From contig JAJZVE010000179.1 of the NCBI GenBank assembly GCA_021845835.1, positions 1 to 8,413 on the forward strand: DNA of 8,413 bases, read 5' to 3'. Below the pieces are notes generated by a model. It was not told the origin of the DNA and did not search any database. It saw nothing but the letters and a program-made list of their open reading frames with translations. Below are positions 6,612 through 8,413 of the stretch, piece after piece (the first letter of the stretch is position 1; each line of letters opens with the position of its first letter). The stretch comes from Pseudomonadota bacterium. GTDB taxonomy: Bacteria > Pseudomonadota > Alphaproteobacteria > Acetobacterales > Acetobacteraceae. The position numbers were made by a program, and so were the translations under genes.

Positions 6612-7866
6612 GGGCGCGCTCGGCGAGGCGCTGGTCGGTGTCGAGCACCGCGCGCAGCAGCACGTTGGCGCCGGTCGTCACCTGGTCCTGCGTACTCGCC
6701 TCCAGCTCGTTGTGGCTGAGGCCGCCCTCGCAGGGCACGAAGATCATCGAGGTCGGCGCGACGCGCGCGATATAGGCCGAATCATGCCCGGGGCCGGAAA
6801 CGATCTCGCGCGCCGGATAGCCCGCGGCGGCGGCGGCGCGGCGCACCGCGTCGATGCAGTCCTGGTTGAAGCGGACGGCGGGCGAATCCCAGACCCGTTC
6901 GACCGCGGCCTCCACGCCCGCGGCTGCGGCGATGTCCGTGATCGCGGCACGGATTTCGTCTTCCATCGCCGCCACCACGGCATCATCGGGATGGCGGAAG
7001 TCGATGCTGAAGAACGCGCTGCCGGGGATCACGTTACGGCTGTTCGGCCGGCATTCCACCAGCCCGACGGTACCGACGCCGGCGGGGCCGTGGCGCAGCG
7101 CGGTGTCGCTCACCGCCTGGATCATGCGCGCGGCGGCCAGCATCGCGTCGTGGCGCAGCGGCATCGGCGTCGAGCCGGCATGGCTCTCGCGCCCCGTCAC
7201 CGTCACCTCGAACCAGCGCATGCCCTGCACGCCGGTGACGATGCCGATGGTCTTGCCCTCGGCCTCCAGGATCGGGCCCTGTTCGATATGCACCTCGAAA
7301 TGCGCGCCGAAGCTGCGCGCGCCGCATTTCTCCGCGCCGCGGTAGCCGATGCGTTCCAGTTCCTCGCCGAACTTCCTGCCCTCGCGGTCCTCGCGGCTGT
7401 CGGCGAAGGCGCGGGTGAACACGCCGGCGAACACGCCGGAGGCGAGCATCGCCGGCGCGAAGCGGCTGCCTTCCTCGTTGGTCCAGTTCACCACCTCGAT
7501 CGGCGCGCTGGTCTCGATCTGCAGGTCGTTCAGCGTGCGGATCACTTCCAGGCCCGACAGCACGCCGATGACGCCGTCGAACTTGCCGCCGGTCGGCTGC
7601 GTGTCGAGATGGCTGCCCATCGCGATCGGCGGCAGCGTGTTGTCGCGGCCGGGGCGGCGCGCGAACATGTTGCCCATCTCGTCGATCGTGACGCGGCAGC
7701 CTGCGGCCTCGCATGTGGCGCGGAACCAGTCGCGCACCTGCCTGTCCACGTCGGTAAGCGTCAGCCGCCGGATGCCGCCCTTCGGCGTGGCGCCGAACTG
7801 CGCCGTCTCCATGATCGTCGCCCACAGCCGCTCGGCATTGACGGCGACATTGGCCGGGATGCTCAT
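6601..7866 (-). CDS. M20-family Zn-dependent amidohydrolase (probable beta-ureidopropionase / N-carbamoyl amino acid hydrolase)
   Basis: Cytosolic dinuclear-metal hydrolase that cleaves carbamoyl or ureido groups, releasing CO2 and ammonia. The protein is 421 aa, usual for bacterial members. Metal-site motifs are all present: His86 in GSHLDTQPTGGKFDG with Asp97, Glu131/Glu132 in NWTNEEGSRFAPAM, His193 in VHIEQGPILE and His385 in GGLSHNELE. The dimerisation-domain SHAGSTPM (His229) and GPGHDSAYIA (358-367) are characteristic of the HyuC/AmaB/AllC branch. The ATG at 7866 is chosen over an upstream GTG at 7908 because AGGAG (7874..7878) sits 7 nt before it. The preceding preA fragment makes beta-ureidopropionase the best call, making beta-alanine from N-carbamoyl-beta-alanine. 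The hyi-glxR pair downstream keeps allantoate amidohydrolase open. The importer ATPase start overlaps its 3' end. Confidence 0.9.
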   Translation of the reverse strand: MSIPANVAVNAERLWATIMETAQFGATPKGGIRRLTLTDVDRQVRDWFRATCEAAGCRVTIDEMGNMFARRPGRDNTLPPIAMGSHLDTQPTGGKFDGVIGVLSGLEVIRTLNDLQIETSAPIEVVNWTNEEGSRFAPAMLASGVFAGVFTRAFADSREDREGRKFGEELERIGYRGAEKCGARSFGAHFEVHIEQGPILEAEGKTIGIVTGVQGMRWFEVTVTGRESHAGSTPMPLRHDAMLAAARMIQAVSDTALRHGPAGVGTVGLVECRPNSRNVIPGSAFFSIDFRHPDDAVVAAMEDEIRAAITDIAAAAGVEAAVERVWDSPAVRFNQDCIDAVRRAAAAAGYPAREIVSGPGHDSAYIARVAPTSMIFVPCEGGLSHNELEASTQDQVTTGANVLLRAVLDTDQRLAERARGG

Positions 7867-7931
7867 CCGCAGGCTCCTGTCCGTAAGAAAGTCATCCACA
7901 GATTGCACAGATTACACAGATTGGAATTCAT
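7863..7931 (-). CDS. Possible 22-codon leader ORF coupled to the amidohydrolase
   Basis: ATG at 7931..7929, with the purine-rich GAGAAGGA (7946..7939) 7 nt upstream, opens a 22-codon frame. Its TGA overlaps the hydrolase ATG as ATGA (7866..7863). The peptide begins MNSNLCNLCNLW and has three Asn-Leu-(Cys/Trp) units, because the 9-nt-period repeat keeps one frame. It has no family resemblance. The start and ribosome-binding site lie in the loop of the 7894..7987 inverted repeat. If real, it would couple translation or act as a leader peptide; alternatively it is an accident of the repeat. Translation is not demonstrated. Confidence 0.3.
   Translation of the reverse strand: MNSNLCNLCNLWMTFLRTGACG
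7874..7878 (-). promoter_or_regulatory. Ribosome-binding site that fixes the amidohydrolase start
   Basis: AGGAG on the minus strand ends 7 nt before the ATG at 7866..7864. This clear Shine-Dalgarno, in a region with few others, decides for the 421-aa start and against the upstream GTG inside the inverted repeat. Confidence 0.75.
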
Positions 7932-7987
7932 GATAAAATCCTTCTCTCTTACTTCTTAATCTGTGTAAATCCGTGCAATCTGTGGAT
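7894..7987. repeat. Large imperfect inverted repeat with 9-nt internal periodicity
   Basis: The left arm (7894..7922, 29 nt) and right arm (7958..7987, 30 nt) are reverse complements with one mismatch and one inserted base, around a 35-nt loop (7923..7957). Within the left arm the unit CACAGATT(G/A) is repeated three times with a period of exactly 9 (7897..7923). The element is far more AT-rich than its surroundings. It fills nearly the whole spacer, starting 2 nt past the preA stop. The AATCTGTG/CACAGATT wording resembles short repeats dispersed between genes in many unrelated bacteria (from memory, not searched). In RNA it would form a stem of about 29 bp between preA and the hydrolase, possibly lowering read-through or stabilising one side. 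Confidence 0.8.
7930..7959 (-). promoter_or_regulatory. Weak sigma70-like promoter candidate in the repeat loop
   Basis: On the minus strand TTAAGA (7959..7954) and TATCAT (7935..7930) are 18 nt apart. The -10 matches TATAAT at 5 of 6 positions and the -35 matches TTGACA at 4 of 6. It would drive the hydrolase and importer genes separately from preA. Its -10 overlaps the ATG of the possible leader ORF, so a transcript from here would not translate that ORF. AT-rich sequence makes chance matches likely. Confidence 0.25.
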
Positions 7988-7989
7988 AA

Positions 7990-8413
7990 TCATTCCGCTG
8001 CTTCCGGCACGCGCATCGGGTTGTGCGGGTGCTGCGCCCACACCAGTTTCGGCAGTGTCGATAGCTGCGGCACCATACTGATGCAATTGTCCACCGGGCA
8101 GACATGCGCGCACAGGTTGCAGCCGACGCATTCGGCGTCGATCACCTCGTAGCGCCGCTTGCCGTCCGCGCGCAGCGCCGCGATCGCCTGGTGGGATGTG
8201 TCCTCGCAGGCAATGTGACACAGACCGCACCTGATGCAGAGGCTCTGGTCGATGCGCGCCAGCGTTTTGAAGTTCAGATTGAGGTCGCCCCAATGGACAT
8301 AGTTCTTCACCGCGGCGCCGCGGAAGTCGTCCAGCGTGCGATAGCCCTTGCTGTCCATCCAGTTGGCCAGCCCGTCGATCATGTCGTCCACGATGCGGAA
8401 ACCGTCATGCATC
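7990..8413 (-). CDS. preA: NAD-dependent dihydropyrimidine dehydrogenase subunit PreA, C-terminal part (5' end outside window)
   Basis: PreA with PreT reduces uracil and thymine to their 5,6-dihydro forms using NADH in the cytosol. Only the last 140 or so residues are here; the family is usually a little over 400 aa, and the reading frame is open to the right edge, so the N-terminal flavin-binding barrel is missing. The fragment holds WMDSKGYRTLDDFRG, typical of the PreA barrel end. A two-cluster ferredoxin-like tail follows: CIRCGLCHIAC and CVGCNLCAHVCPVDNC, each Cx2Cx2Cx3C, for two [4Fe-4S] clusters. The gene ends with PEAAE and TGA, directly against the inverted repeat. The apparent Met at 8412 is internal, not a start. 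PreT and a dihydropyrimidinase would be expected to the right. Confidence 0.92.
   Translation of the reverse strand, partial: MHDGFRIVDDMIDGLANWMDSKGYRTLDDFRGAAVKNYVHWGDLNLNFKTLARIDQSLCIRCGLCHIACEDTSHQAIAALRADGKRRYEVIDAECVGCNLCAHVCPVDNCISMVPQLSTLPKLVWAQHPHNPMRVPEAAE

Noticed and set aside
4581..6719. Very long plus-strand open frame (712 codons) opposite the permeases and ATPase
   Set aside because: Arg/His/Ala/Gln-rich low-complexity translation with no motif. It lies wholly antisense to four well-supported genes. High GC removes stops from the opposite strand, so such shadows are expected.
7867..7908. Upstream GTG start for the amidohydrolase at 7908
   Set aside because: It lies within the inverted repeat and adds 14 residues absent from the family. 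AGGAG placed 7 nt before the ATG at 7866 is decisive.
7897..7923. CRISPR-like or tandem-repeat array (9-nt units)
   Set aside because: The units are only 9 nt, three copies, with no spacers and no cas genes. It is an internal feature of the inverted repeat.
6349..7959. Plus-strand open frame of 536 codons opposite the amidohydrolase
   Set aside because: Antisense shadow of a gene with complete metal-site motifs; the translation is Arg/His/Ala-rich and has no ribosome-binding site or family resemblance.

Overview
The window is about two-thirds G+C, densely coded, and every gene I accept lies on the minus strand. Gene content and base composition fit a high-GC proteobacterium (alpha or beta). 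I cannot place it more precisely, and there is no rRNA or tRNA gene to help.

In transcription order (right to left) the window holds nine genes. (1) The 3' third of preA, the ferredoxin-like end of the NAD-dependent dihydropyrimidine dehydrogenase subunit (7990..8413, cut by the window edge). (2) A 123-nt spacer with a large AT-richer inverted repeat and a possible 22-codon leader ORF. (3) An M20-family Zn amidohydrolase of the beta-ureidopropionase / N-carbamoyl-amino-acid hydrolase / allantoate amidohydrolase group. (4) A complete four-gene ABC importer of the NitT/TauT/ThiXYZ type: ATPase, two permeases, and an NMT1/THI5-like binding protein. The hydrolase and importer genes are packed tightly (11-nt overlap, 15-nt gap, GTGA overlap, 36-nt gap) and look like one operon. 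(5) A 350-nt spacer holding three palindromes and no gene. (6) A two-gene unit, hyi (hydroxypyruvate isomerase) and glxR (2-hydroxy-3-oxopropionate reductase). (7) A 141-nt gap with a candidate operator. (8) An XRE-type HTH regulator whose C-terminus runs off the left edge.

Functionally, PreA reduces uracil/thymine, a cyclic amidase (dihydropyrimidinase, presumably beyond the right edge) opens the ring, and the M20 enzyme releases beta-alanine, CO2 and ammonia. The importer most plausibly brings in a pyrimidine or a ureido intermediate. Hyi and GlxR belong to the glyoxylate, tartronate semialdehyde, glycerate route, but glyoxylate carboligase (gcl) is not in the window. The combination leaves two readings open: pyrimidine catabolism next to an unrelated glyoxylate unit, or a shared ureide-salvage locus.

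No mobile element, CRISPR array or clearly new system is present. The most unusual piece is the preA-hydrolase spacer. There a 9-nt-periodic inverted repeat carries a short ORF with its own Shine-Dalgarno, whose stop overlaps the hydrolase start codon (ATGA).
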